Source: Allodiplogaster sudhausi
Taxonomy: Eukaryota > Nematoda > Chromadorea > Rhabditida > Diplogasteridae
DNA: 64,000 nt
Direction: 5' to 3'
Assembly: GCA_945643635.1 (NCBI GenBank)
Contig: CALZFC010000137.1
Span: 1-64,000, forward strand
Positions 47,201 through 55,409 of the stretch are shown here, piece after piece. The notes below the pieces were generated by a model, which saw nothing but the letters and a program-made list of their open reading frames with translations, did not search any database and was not told where the DNA came from. Each line of letters begins with the position of its first letter. The first letter of the stretch is position 1. A program made the position numbers and the translations under genes.

Positions 47201-47958
47201 TTCATCTTAAGCTTATAAAGGGTCACAGAATGGTTTGGATGGCTGTTTAATTGGTCTAGGAGAGCTTTGGGGCAGGCGGCTGCTGTCTAGCCGTCTGCAC
47301 TCTCTCCCCTCTCTATGCTGTCTCGCACCCAGCGAGCGAGCCGGTGCGTAGTCAAAAACGCGACAGATATAGATTGCTGCAACAATTGACTACCCTCGGC
47401 TTTTTTCACTCACTCGGTTTAATTACCCAAGTTTGAGGTAGCCGTTTGGGTGCGCCCGCGGATGCTCGCTTGCGTCCGGATGCTTGCTCGCGTCCGGATG
47501 CTTGCTCGCGTCCGGATGCTCGCTGGCGTCCGATTTCTTTTTTGGGTTTTTTTTTATTTGCTAGAGAAAAGAAAATGAATCGGCCAGAACAATCGAATGA
47601 AATTTTTTTTTTCTTAAATCGGGAAATGACCACCGGGGCGATAGCCCCGGTGGTCATTGACCGGCCCGAAGGCACGCTAGTTAAGCGATAAACATTGCGA
47701 AAATAGGCAGGGATGCAAACCTTTCTTAGACAAGACAGTGGTGATGGCAGCAGTGAGCGTGGTCTTGCCATGGTCAATGTGACCAATCGTCCCCACATTC
47801 AGATTAACCTTCCTGGGACCGGAATCCGCAGCAGCGGCGAAATTCCTTGACGATGCGATGATGGAGCGGGCAAGAAAAGAAGGAAAACGACGGCTGGCCA
47901 GGAGCCGACGCCCCGAACAAGAGCAGATCGAGGATATTACACTCGAAGCTGAGTTCAT
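35243..47958 (-). CDS. TUFM: Mitochondrial elongation factor Tu
   Basis: The GTPase that brings aminoacyl-tRNA to mitochondrial ribosomes. Ten exons join in phase: 47721-47958, 37613-37721, 37445-37568, 37254-37392, 37081-37199, 36846-37028, 36738-36801, 35657-35802, 35360-35518, 35243-35305, giving 447 aa (human about 452). Residues 1-46 are Ser/Arg-rich, a mitochondrial presequence. All GTPase motifs are intact: GHIDHGKT (G1), RGITI (G2), DCPGH (G3), NKAD (G4) and GSALEAL (G5). Domains 2 and 3 follow, with [13 protein letters not shown] and MPGEHA. Start 47958 was chosen because the presequence follows it directly; an in-frame ATG at 47982 is possible. Intron 1 is 9,999 nt and holds a Helitron array; the other introns are 44-138 nt, except intron 7 (935 nt), which contains a LINE remnant. 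Confidence 0.96.
35930..36530 (+). mobile_element. Decayed non-LTR retrotransposon (LINE) RT fragment
   Basis: In TUFM intron 7 (35803-36737), antisense to the gene, the plus strand encodes [15 protein letters not shown] (about 35968-36010). It then shifts frame into [40 protein letters not shown] and [10 protein letters not shown]. This is the order of motifs at the C-terminal end of CR1/Jockey-type reverse transcriptases. A frameshift near 36014 and missing upstream domains show that it is a dead fragment. Confidence 0.75.
37734..39353 (+). mobile_element. Helitron-like unit 1 (1,620 bp)
   Basis: Starts TCTAGAG and ends CTAG. It is about 275 bp longer than the typical unit because a segment containing CGAGATATGAAT and CATGGGTCGCAGGTTCGAA occurs twice (starting near 38706 and 38980). 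Confidence 0.85.
39354..40688 (+). mobile_element. Helitron-like unit 2 (1,335 bp)
   Basis: Starts TCTAGAG and ends with the GTGACAAAGTCAC hairpin and CTAG. Its 3' end lacks the two upstream hairpins found in other units, and a short AACAACCCTCAGACCCC motif is repeated just before the end. Confidence 0.85.
40689..42065 (+). mobile_element. Helitron-like unit 3 (1,377 bp)
   Basis: Starts TCTCTTATTATC, a variant 5' end, and ends with the GGCC-AAA-GGCC and GTGAC-AAA-GTCAC hairpins and CTAG. Confidence 0.85.
42066..43419 (+). mobile_element. Helitron-like unit 4 (1,354 bp)
   Basis: Starts TCTAGAGTTATATAAAAG and ends with the full trio of hairpins and CTAG. Confidence 0.85.
43420..45282 (+). mobile_element. 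Helitron-like unit 5, chimeric (1,863 bp)
   Basis: After about 578 bp the sequence returns to the early part of a unit (near 43998, AAGCGGTTTTTTGCGG) and then runs to a full 3' end. The first 578 bp appear identical to the first 578 bp of unit 6. Confidence 0.85.
45216..45282 (+). other. Three-hairpin 3' terminus of a Helitron-like unit
   Basis: Three consecutive perfect stem-loops: CCGGGGC-GATA-GCCCCGG, GGGCC-AAA-GGCCC and TAGCGTGAC with AAA loop and its complement, ending at CTAG. The same trio closes units 1 and 4. Helitrons carry a 3' hairpin thought to act as the transposition terminator; three in a row is unusual. Confidence 0.8.
45283..46626 (+). mobile_element. Helitron-like unit 6 (1,344 bp)
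   Basis: Starts TCTAGAG and ends with a slightly diverged hairpin (GTGACGAAGTCAC) and CTAG. Its 5' 578 bp duplicate those of unit 5. Confidence 0.85.
46627..47680 (+). mobile_element. Helitron-like unit 7, divergent (1,054 bp)
   Basis: Starts TCTCTCTATTAGATAAAC and ends CCGAAGGCACGCTAG next to the intron flank. Only parts match the other units, for example TGGCGCCGGCGCC near 46780 and the CCGGGGCGATAGCCCCGG hairpin at 47633-47650. It carries an 18-bp minisatellite and seems to be a different subfamily. Confidence 0.75.
47461..47532. repeat. 18-bp minisatellite, four copies
   Basis: GATGCTTGCTCGCGTCCG occurs four times in direct order with one to three changes, inside the last Helitron-like unit. 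Confidence 0.95.
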
Positions 47959-48088
47959 CTTCAAAAGGATATGGTATTGCAAATGCTAAAAAAATAATTA
48001 ATTTTACAGATGTAAAGAAAATCTGCACGAAAACACAGCGCGGCAACAGTTATTTCGTGGCATATTGCATATCATAGTCCGATGCATT

Positions 48089-48250
48089 CTCGGGAAAAAT
48101 CGGAGCAACTGCTACGCACTTCAAAAGCAACTGCTTAGCAGTTCAAATTGCACACCTACCCTTCCACTTAAGGACTTCTATTCCGAGTATTTTTTACTGC
48201 TATGCATCTTTTCAAGTGCGTAGCAGCTGCTAAATGAGAGCGAAGCCTAA
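48089..48250. mobile_element. MITE copy with CTCGGGAAAAATCGGAG end
   Basis: Begins CTCGGGAAAAATCGGAGC at 48089. It contains the inverted pair CTGCTACGCACTT (48109) and AAGTGCGTAGCAG (about 48216) and the core GCTTAGCAGTTCAAA and CTACCCTTCCACTT. The right end is diverged. It shares end and core with the copy at 49790-49979. Confidence 0.65.
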
Positions 48251-48939
48251 TCTAAGAGGATGCGAAGAGCAGCATTTCGCCTGCTAAAAGGCATACTGTA
48301 TACTACGAGTGATGACACCATAATATTTTCTTCCATTTCAACTGCTAAAACGATTACTGTAGCGCTCCCACCGAATTTTTTCTTTAACGTTGTTTTCACC
48401 AAATCTCGCCCGGAACTTCTTTTATTCTTTTACTATAACAGTTTAACAACGCAACATGGAGCCTAAACAACAGGAACAGAGTTCACAATCATACACTGAA
48501 CCTGGAAAAGAAAAAATCACGGCATACAGTGCAAAAAGGGAGTGGATGGGGGAGTTAAAACATACAGGAAGAATAAACAAACATTAAGGAAGAAGCTCGT
48601 TCTTAGAGGAAAATAACAAAATAACAAGTACACGTGATGAGCAAGCGAAAGGATGCGCGAGATCAATAAGATATGCGTGATCCTGATAAATGTCACTCGT
48701 CGAATCATACGAACTGGCACTCATCAAATTAACATGAAAGTTATACAAATGGTCAGGTAGTTCCGCGCAGTTTCCGCATAGTGAAACTGAAGTTATCGTC
48801 CCTCGAATCCGTTTCTTCACCGCTTGGTGCGCTTCCTTACAACGGTCGCCATTTAGCAGGAAATACCGATCAATTAGTGAAAGGATATAAATAGGATCAG
48901 TGATAGTGCAGTCAAAAGCATAGTAACAGAGGAATTCGC

Positions 48940-49490
48940 TTAATATTTTTTTTTAGTTTGCAAACCTCTCTTCGATATCCCCTCATCGAAAAGGAAGGAG
49001 GTCGTCAGCAACTCATCATTCGTCAGCGAGCTGACGACTGAGTGTAGATCGTCTAAACAAATACACAAATTATAGATTTAGACAAGAACAGCATAAATGA
49101 ATGAACCCGAAATGGATGAAGGAGCTGTCGCCAATAAATGATGTACTTGCAGGTCGATAGTATCTAAAGAAAACCAGTTGTGCTCACATCAGCATAAAAA
49201 CATACCGTTATTAGGAGAGGGCAATGACTCGTCCTCTCCTGAAGAGCTCGCGTCTTCGGAGTCATGAGGTGTCAGCTGTCCAGGATCATCAAGCAACCGC
49301 TCATCTCAAGGACGATAAATACGGTACGAATAGTTTTCTTAGCCTTGAAACCACAAGTAGAAAACAAACCAACACCGAACCTGTATCATTGGTGGACACT
49401 GCAGAAACGACATTTGACTGTTGAGTTGCTCGCGTCGCAGTAGCTCGCATTAGCGGAAGAAGAGGCCTTTGACGTATGAACGGGGAGAAC
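48940..49490 (-). CDS. Unrecognised acidic protein (partial model)
   Basis: Three exons join in phase on the minus strand: 49381-49490, 49206-49304 and 48966-49052, with introns of 76 and 153 nt. They encode PLLPLMRATATRATQQSN, an acidic stretch TPHDSEDASSSGEDESLPS, and then SLTNDELLTTSFLFDEGISK. If the last exon reads on without splicing, the protein ends at 48940 after a Lys-rich tail. No domain was recognised. The acidic Ser/Glu tract suggests a nuclear or regulatory protein, but that is only inference. The 5' end is missing: the first exon here needs two bases from an upstream exon. Just downstream another open segment (about 48584-48935: ITDPIYILSLIDRYFLLNGD, VKKRIRGTITSVSLCGNC) looks protein-coding and may belong to the same gene, but no canonical intron of normal size joins it in frame. 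Confidence 0.45.
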
Positions 49491-49789
49491 CTGTAACAAA
49501 CGAGAGTAATATCCCACAACCGGCATTAGAAAATCTGACCGAATTCAACCAACATTTTTTTGCGAGTAAGACTCGACAATTCCACTGCGCTTACTCTTGT
49601 AACATCAAGAAAATTGCTGAAATAAAGATTATTTAGGCCTGGTTTATAGGCAGGGAAACATTTAACACGCAAGAATTACATTTAACAAGTAGCCAAAGTC
49701 TTAACATATGGTACAACAGCTGATGGAAACTCCAGGTCAAATGTTAAATTTTTACCCATTTCTTTCATTGTTCAGTAAGGATAATCGCT

Positions 49790-49979
49790 TCGAAAATGTT
49801 GAGCATTCAAATATTAGCAGCGAAGTAGTACTAAGCTATGCAACGGCTTAGCAGTTCAAAAGTCGTTCGTTTGAGTTCGACTACCCTTCCACTTTAGCAC
49901 TGCTATTTCAAATTTTCGCTGCTAAATGACAACTTTGCTTCTTTTTCGCTGCAAAGTAGTTGCTCCGATTTTTCCCGAG
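49790..49979. mobile_element. Second MITE copy, opposite end preserved
   Basis: Ends CTCCGATTTTTCCCGAG at 49979, the reverse complement of the start of the copy at 48089 (22 bp identical). The core GCTTAGCAGTTCAAA and CTACCCTTCCACTTT runs in the same direction as in that copy. TTAGCAGCGAA and TTCGCTGCTAA form an internal inverted pair. Confidence 0.65.
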
Positions 49980-50182
49980 TTGGTAGGTATGAATATTATT
50001 AAAATACAGAAAAAAAAATTGTCTATACTTTGAAAACACGGCCAGTTTTTTGACACTAAAATAGTGAGTGAGTCGCTATCAAAGAAGAACATAGAAAATA
50101 TTTTATCATCTTGTTATATTTCATTGTTGTGAATTTTTCGATCGTTTAAGCAGTAAAATACATTCGGATGTAAAGTGAAGAG

Positions 50183-53100
50183 ATGGCGGAGAGCAGTTCG
50201 GCCCCGTTGATAACAGGGCTGTCGCCCACCGAAGGCACTCCTGGAACCTTGGTCAGTGTCCCTTTTGTGCTGGATTTGTTATATCTTATTCCTGCTAGAT
50301 CGCCATGGCAATACTTGATCCTCCATATGGGGTTATCTCTTTAGGTCACCATTCGTGGCGAGAACTTAGGAGTCGATCAAAATGATCTTCAAATGTTATT
50401 CATATGCGGAACGGACTGTCTCCACAGCGCAAAGTGCTGTTTTTACTTTCCTCCTTCTGAGATCGTCTTTGAGATCTAATAGATCAGATGGAAGAGTCGT
50501 ACGAAGATTGTGGCTCGACTTGGCCAAGCGAATCGAGGACTGGGCGAGATTAAAATTGCCACGAAGTCTGGCGGACGTGGCACGTGCAACCTGAAGTTCC
50601 GTGTGTTCATTGCCCAAATCGGCCCCCTCGAGGAGAGTGCAGTCTGGGTCGATGAGAGTCGCACTGTGCCTGGTCGTGAGGTTGTCGCTTCTTTTTATTA
50701 TTATTTTAATTTGCTTTTATTCAAAGGAATCTGAAAGATCGTGCAACTTTTACGGAGCTTTAGACAATCCGGAACGTGGCATCAGTTCCGGAAGAAACCG
50801 ATGCCCTCGGGCTGAAACCCCGGAAGAAGATGGACCCGGCCTTGCTCTCTCGTGAATTCTCAGATGGCTCGGGCAACCTTCGCATGGAGAGCTTCAATCC
50901 CCAGTGCTATCTTCTGGAAAATCACTATGACTCCACGTACGTCTTTATCAAAGTTGAGCTGAAAAACCTACATGGAGCTTTTGCTTTGTTGTTTTTTCTA
51001 GAACTATTTTTTTTAAAGTAATGTACAGCGAAAACTCTTTGACGTAATTCAACGTGTTGCCAAATTTAGGATTGAGGAGTTACGCGAAGGCTTGAAAAAC
51101 TTGGAACTGGCGAAGCTTAATGAGGCCAAGAGAAGTGAAGACATGCACAAGGTAATCGAGTAAATAAGCATTTCCGTGCAATTGAATGCTCTTTTGAGGC
51201 GCACTTGTACTCGCTGATCTCGTGTGTGAACACCTTGGCGGAGCTGCACACCCGGCTGGAGCAGCACAAGGGGGACATGGCCGTGGCTTCTATCATTGGC
51301 AAGAAGGCAAGCATTCCTTTTTCTTTTACATTGGTTCATACTGAACATTCGTTTAGGTTTCTGAGGCTCGAGAGAAGGCTGAAAGCGTCTTCAGGGATGT
51401 TCTCACCAGAAAGGTAATTTTTTCTTGAAAATGATAGTTGAACTTGTTGTGTTCTTTTCACTTTGTTTAACACTATTCTAAATTCTCTCACTTGAAATGG
51501 AGTAGAAAATGGAGCGTTCTTAAGGATGCGGCAGATGCGACAAGAAACTCGTTGTCCCTTCTCACTCGCTTCAAGTTCATCTTCTTTCTCCCCAAGAGTA
51601 TCGACGAGAACATGGCTAAGGTTCTCTTTTGATTCTTATAATATGTTTTTGAATATGAAGGCGAAATTTTAGGGGGATTACTCTACAATTCTCAATGAAT
51701 ACACCCGCGCGAAATCTCTGTTAAAAGGAAGTGACGTCGAGCTCTTCAAAGAAGGTAAGCAAGGAAAGAAGTTGTAAGCAAAGAACATACATGAATGAAA
51801 CTTGTGTTTAGTGATGGTGGAAGTTGAGAAGAAGATGGGAGAATTCCGCGAAGCACTGAGACGTCGACTCATCCACTCCTCTGCTTCTTTTGAAGAGCAA
51901 AGCAAACTCATCAAATATTTGAAGGTTTCTGTTTTTCTTTTCTTTTATCCTTTCTCGTAGTATTGGACAACTCCAACGCCTTTTGCTTTAAGTGATGTTA
52001 TTGTGATTTGAGATGTTGGATGCTTCGTCTGATCCTGCCTGGGATTGTATCACATCTTACCATTGTTGGCTGGAGGAGGAATTGTGGAAGCTTCAGGATG
52101 CTTGCTTCAAGAAAAGTATCCTTTTATTACCTTTTTATTGTTCATATAAGATTATTTATTTTTGACAGGTATTTCACAAATCCGGAGAGATGCCGAAGGT
52201 CCGCTTGTTTCTTTTTGTTATTGTCCATCTTCTTTATAGCGATGCTAAATGCGATTAGTCAGTATTTATTTTAAAGCAAAAAAAGTATCCATGGGGCAAC
52301 AGTCGCGCGACTGAAGTACATTCTGTATGGCAATCGTAATTTTGTTTAGTTGACGATTCTTCTTCTCGCCGTTTTTTCGTTTCTGAACTAGTCGAATTCC
52401 TCTTGGATAAGCTTCAGGTTTGCGTTTTATTTTTGCATTTTGTCAGGGAATGTTAATAACAATCCATTCAGGTGTTCTGGAAGCTCTCTGTCACATTTAA
52501 CAAGGTCGACGAGGGATACGAAGAACGCCAGAAGGACATTGATGTAAGTTGCCAGCCAATTTGGCATTCACTCGGCTGGGAAAAGGCTTACTTTTCCTCA
52601 TTGTTTCAGACGGTTGAAATATAAAGAATGACATTAAACACTGTAGCAAATGGTTCGACTGTCGATCAACGTGTCTTCGTGGTTACTGTTGAATGTCCTG
52701 GTGCCTGAGACCCTCCCGAACGAGATCCGCTCTCAGTACAACGGCCAGTTCGTGGTGTGGCCAGCCATTCTCCCCTCTGCCAAGCGTCCCCTCACCATCT
52801 TCTCCATCAAAACTCTCAGGTTCTCCCTTCCCCCTTCCCCTTTCACCGTCTCCCCTGGCATTCATCCTTGCTCCAGAAGTGCGATCAGTTCCCTGCTGGA
52901 GTGCCAACTCAGTCTCAGCCACGTCCAGCCCCTTGTCCAGCTCTGCTCAACCATTCGACTCAAGAGCATTCTTCACGCTATCGATCAAAGCGTGCAAAGT
53001 TTGATTATTTAATTCAATTGTTGCGTTATTCCTCAGTTTCTCCTACTCATCCTCTTTGAAATGGGATGATTTTAGTTGTGAGCATGCTTGGAAACAAGGA

Positions 53101-54182
53101 AAACTGGCAAGTGACCCATCTCGAGAAAGGAGCAAGCAAGACTTCTCTACCGGACTACTTTGAAGCTGAGGTTAAAATCTTCCCCCATTTATCAGGTCGT
53201 TATTGAGGCGATTTTTATTTTGTGCAAGTTACTCCGGTATTATATTGTTGGTCATACCAACTATTATTTGATAATTGAACAGGAACTATTAGAATATTTG
53301 AGGTATGCGACTGCATTGTCAGTTTGCGAGAAGAATTCACTCACAATTCGTTCCCGGGCGAGGTGAGGGCCTTTGAGAAACGCTGTGTTTGATTAGATAG
53401 CTTTGTTATCGGATCTTCTTGAGGTGGATGTCTTCACTTCTGATGTGATGAGACAGACCCTCGTGGAGAACACGGTCCGACTTGTCTGCTCTGTCCGGCT
53501 TGCTTTCGAGAAGCTTCTCCATCTTCGAAGGAAAGATCAGACTTCAGAAGCAACAGCCCAGGTAGCATTACTCGAGTTCTCGCGGCTTACTGCTTCGACA
53601 CTTGACCGGGAACTGTGATCTGCTTAGGTATCACCGAAGAAGTTGCTTATCTCTGTATGCAACGTCGAGTACATCGTGGAATCTTCTCTGAAGAAAATCA
53701 CGCAACGACTGAGAGAAACTCACTTCAAGTACTCCGATGTTGTTTACGAGGTCAGATCATTAACGATTTGTCTCACTCATCATTTTAGCCTTCCTTTTTA
53801 CAACTTTCACTATTTATCTTTTGTCCCTTCAGAAAAGCCGTGCCAAATTGCTGAGCTTCCGTCAGATTCTCATAACTCATTTCGTCTCCATCAAGAATGC
53901 TGCTCTTCTTTCTGTCATTCAGAGCATGAACTACGGGTACGAACCATTTCGAGAGAGATTGAATGAGTATGAAGAGAACGGGATAATGCTGCAGGTCGGG
54001 TGTTCCTCTGGACACGTCAGAGGATGAAGTGAGTGAGTGGGCGAAGGAGTTGCTGATCTCGGTTGTTTTGGCGCAGGCTGAACTCACTGTTGACGCCCCT
54101 CAGCTCAGCAAGGAAACAGCTAAAGTACTCGTGCAATCGGCTATTCAGGTGCAACATTTTTCGTCTCCTTTTTGGTTGTACA

Positions 54183-54225
<43 letters not shown>

Positions 54226-55140
54226 GTCTGTCTCTCTCCCTCTCTCTCTCTCTCTGTCTGTCCCTCTCTCCCTCTCTCTCTGTCTGTCTCTCTCTCCCTC
54301 TCTCTCTCTCTGTCTCTCTCCCTCCCTCTCTCTCTCTTTCTCTCTGTTTCTCTTCCCAACTGTGCAGGCAGTCCTCTCTTATCTGGGAGAGCATCCTCCA
54401 CGTGGCCGTTCAGCTCTTTCTCAATGCCTCATCGATCTTACCGCGATCGAGCGTAAGTATTGCGTGGCTTTTTGAGATAATATGTTTTGCACCCGAATCA
54501 TATCTTTAAAAAAAAGTAAAAGAGTAAAAATAATGATCGTTCTTGTGTGCTTGAGAGGCCCTGGGTGCATTTCTTTCTCTGGAAGGGCGGACAATGCTCA
54601 ACTCTTTCCGCGCCGGATTCATTCAACATCTCGACCAGGCGTATCTTGCTTCCTTCTCTTTCAACTATATTTTCAGCTTTTTGTATTTCATGTTTTTAAA
54701 AGCCTTTCCGTAAATTTCCGGGAAAAACTATATTATGTTGGAAGTGCGAGACAAATATTCCACATTGCTTTTGTTAAAACAAACGTGGCTACAGAGACGA
54801 AGGTGATAGAGAGAAGAGGGAGAGAGAGAAGAGGGAGACTCTGAGAGAAAGAGAAGAGGGAGATTGAGGAGAGAGAGAGAGAGAGCAGACCGAGATTGCG
54901 AGAGAGAGAGAGCAGACCGAGATTGCGAGAGAGAGAGAGCAGAGGGAGATTTGCGAGACAGAGAGAGAGAGAGCGAGAGAGAGAGAAAGGAAGACAGAGA
55001 GAGAAAGCAATGCCTTGAGGCGTCTGCTCCGTTGCATCAGCAGCATGCACTCGTCGATGCGAGTGGCCCTCGCAAGTCTCTCCGAGGCCGCTCAAGCTCA
55101 AGGAATTCATGACCAGCAACACGACGAATCGGATGTCTAG
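50183..55140 (+). CDS. EXOC2: Exocyst complex component 2 (Sec5)
   Basis: A subunit of the exocyst, which tethers secretory vesicles to the plasma membrane; in other animals its TIG domain binds RalA-GTP. Twenty-five exons join in phase, giving 863 aa (human 924). Residues about 6-92 form the IPT/TIG domain (ITGLSPTEGTPGTL, VTIRGENLG, KIATKSGGRGTC), followed by SAVWVDES. Further matches include CYLLENHYDS, TRNSLSLLTRFKFIFFLP, SSDPAWDCITSYH, SKTSLPDYFEAE and, in the C-terminal part, LQVGC-free splicing into GVPLDTSEDEVSEWAKELL. Exon starts: 50183, 50345, 50488, 50764, 51070, 51199, 51357, 51525, 51673, 51812, 52013, 52169, 52392, 52472, 52647, 52877, 53076, 53303, 53397, 53628, 53833, 53995, 54368, 54556, 55008. 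Intron 6 (51307-51356) has a GC donor and intron 18 is only 34 nt. Confidence 0.96.
54186..54352. repeat. CT/CTGT microsatellite in an EXOC2 intron
   Basis: Interrupted TCTC/TGTC runs fill most of the 219-nt intron before exon 54368. No exon is hidden in it; the flanking exons join in phase without it. Confidence 0.9.
54860..55005. repeat. GA-rich repeat in the last EXOC2 intron
   Basis: GA runs containing a repeated GCAGACCGAGATTGCGAGA motif (about 54886 and 54913), ending right at the acceptor of the last exon (GAGAAAG|C). Confidence 0.85.
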
Positions 55141-55409
55141 CTCTCCCTTCGGTTTACAAAATTTTCTTTTATTGTATTCTATCTATCTGCGTCCTCATGC
55201 TCTTGTAGCCCTGTCTTTTTAAAATGCCGTTTATCTTAGCTAGGTAACTTATGTACAGAATACTGTAACGGGTATAAATTTTGCTGCTATTTATTGTTGT
55301 ATGATGTTCAGTACGGTTGTTTCATCCGCTAAATATCCGGGTCATTTTGTATTATTGTTGGGATTTAATAATATTTCCAATAAGGCCGAGTGGCGGGTGG
55401 GAGTGGCCC

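Larger units (their letters stand above)
37734..47680 (+). mobile_element. Head-to-tail array of seven Helitron-like units
   Basis: A 9,947-bp array inside TUFM intron 1, antisense to the gene. Each unit begins TC (usually TCTAGAGTTATCTAAAAGTC) and ends in a GC-rich hairpin followed by CTAG, so unit joints read CTAG|TC. The left flank base is A and the right flank base is T, as expected for Helitron insertion between A and T with no target duplication. Removing 37734-47680 leaves a 52-nt intron, a normal size here. No Rep or helicase frame is present (longest open frame 133 codons), so the units are non-autonomous. Tandem joints suit rolling-circle transposition. Family membership is inferred from termini only. 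Confidence 0.85.

Noticed and set aside
51205..51417. Read-through of EXOC2 exon 6 into a different C-terminus
   Set aside because: Using the GC donor at 51307 restores the Sec5 alignment through the next exons; read-through stops soon after.
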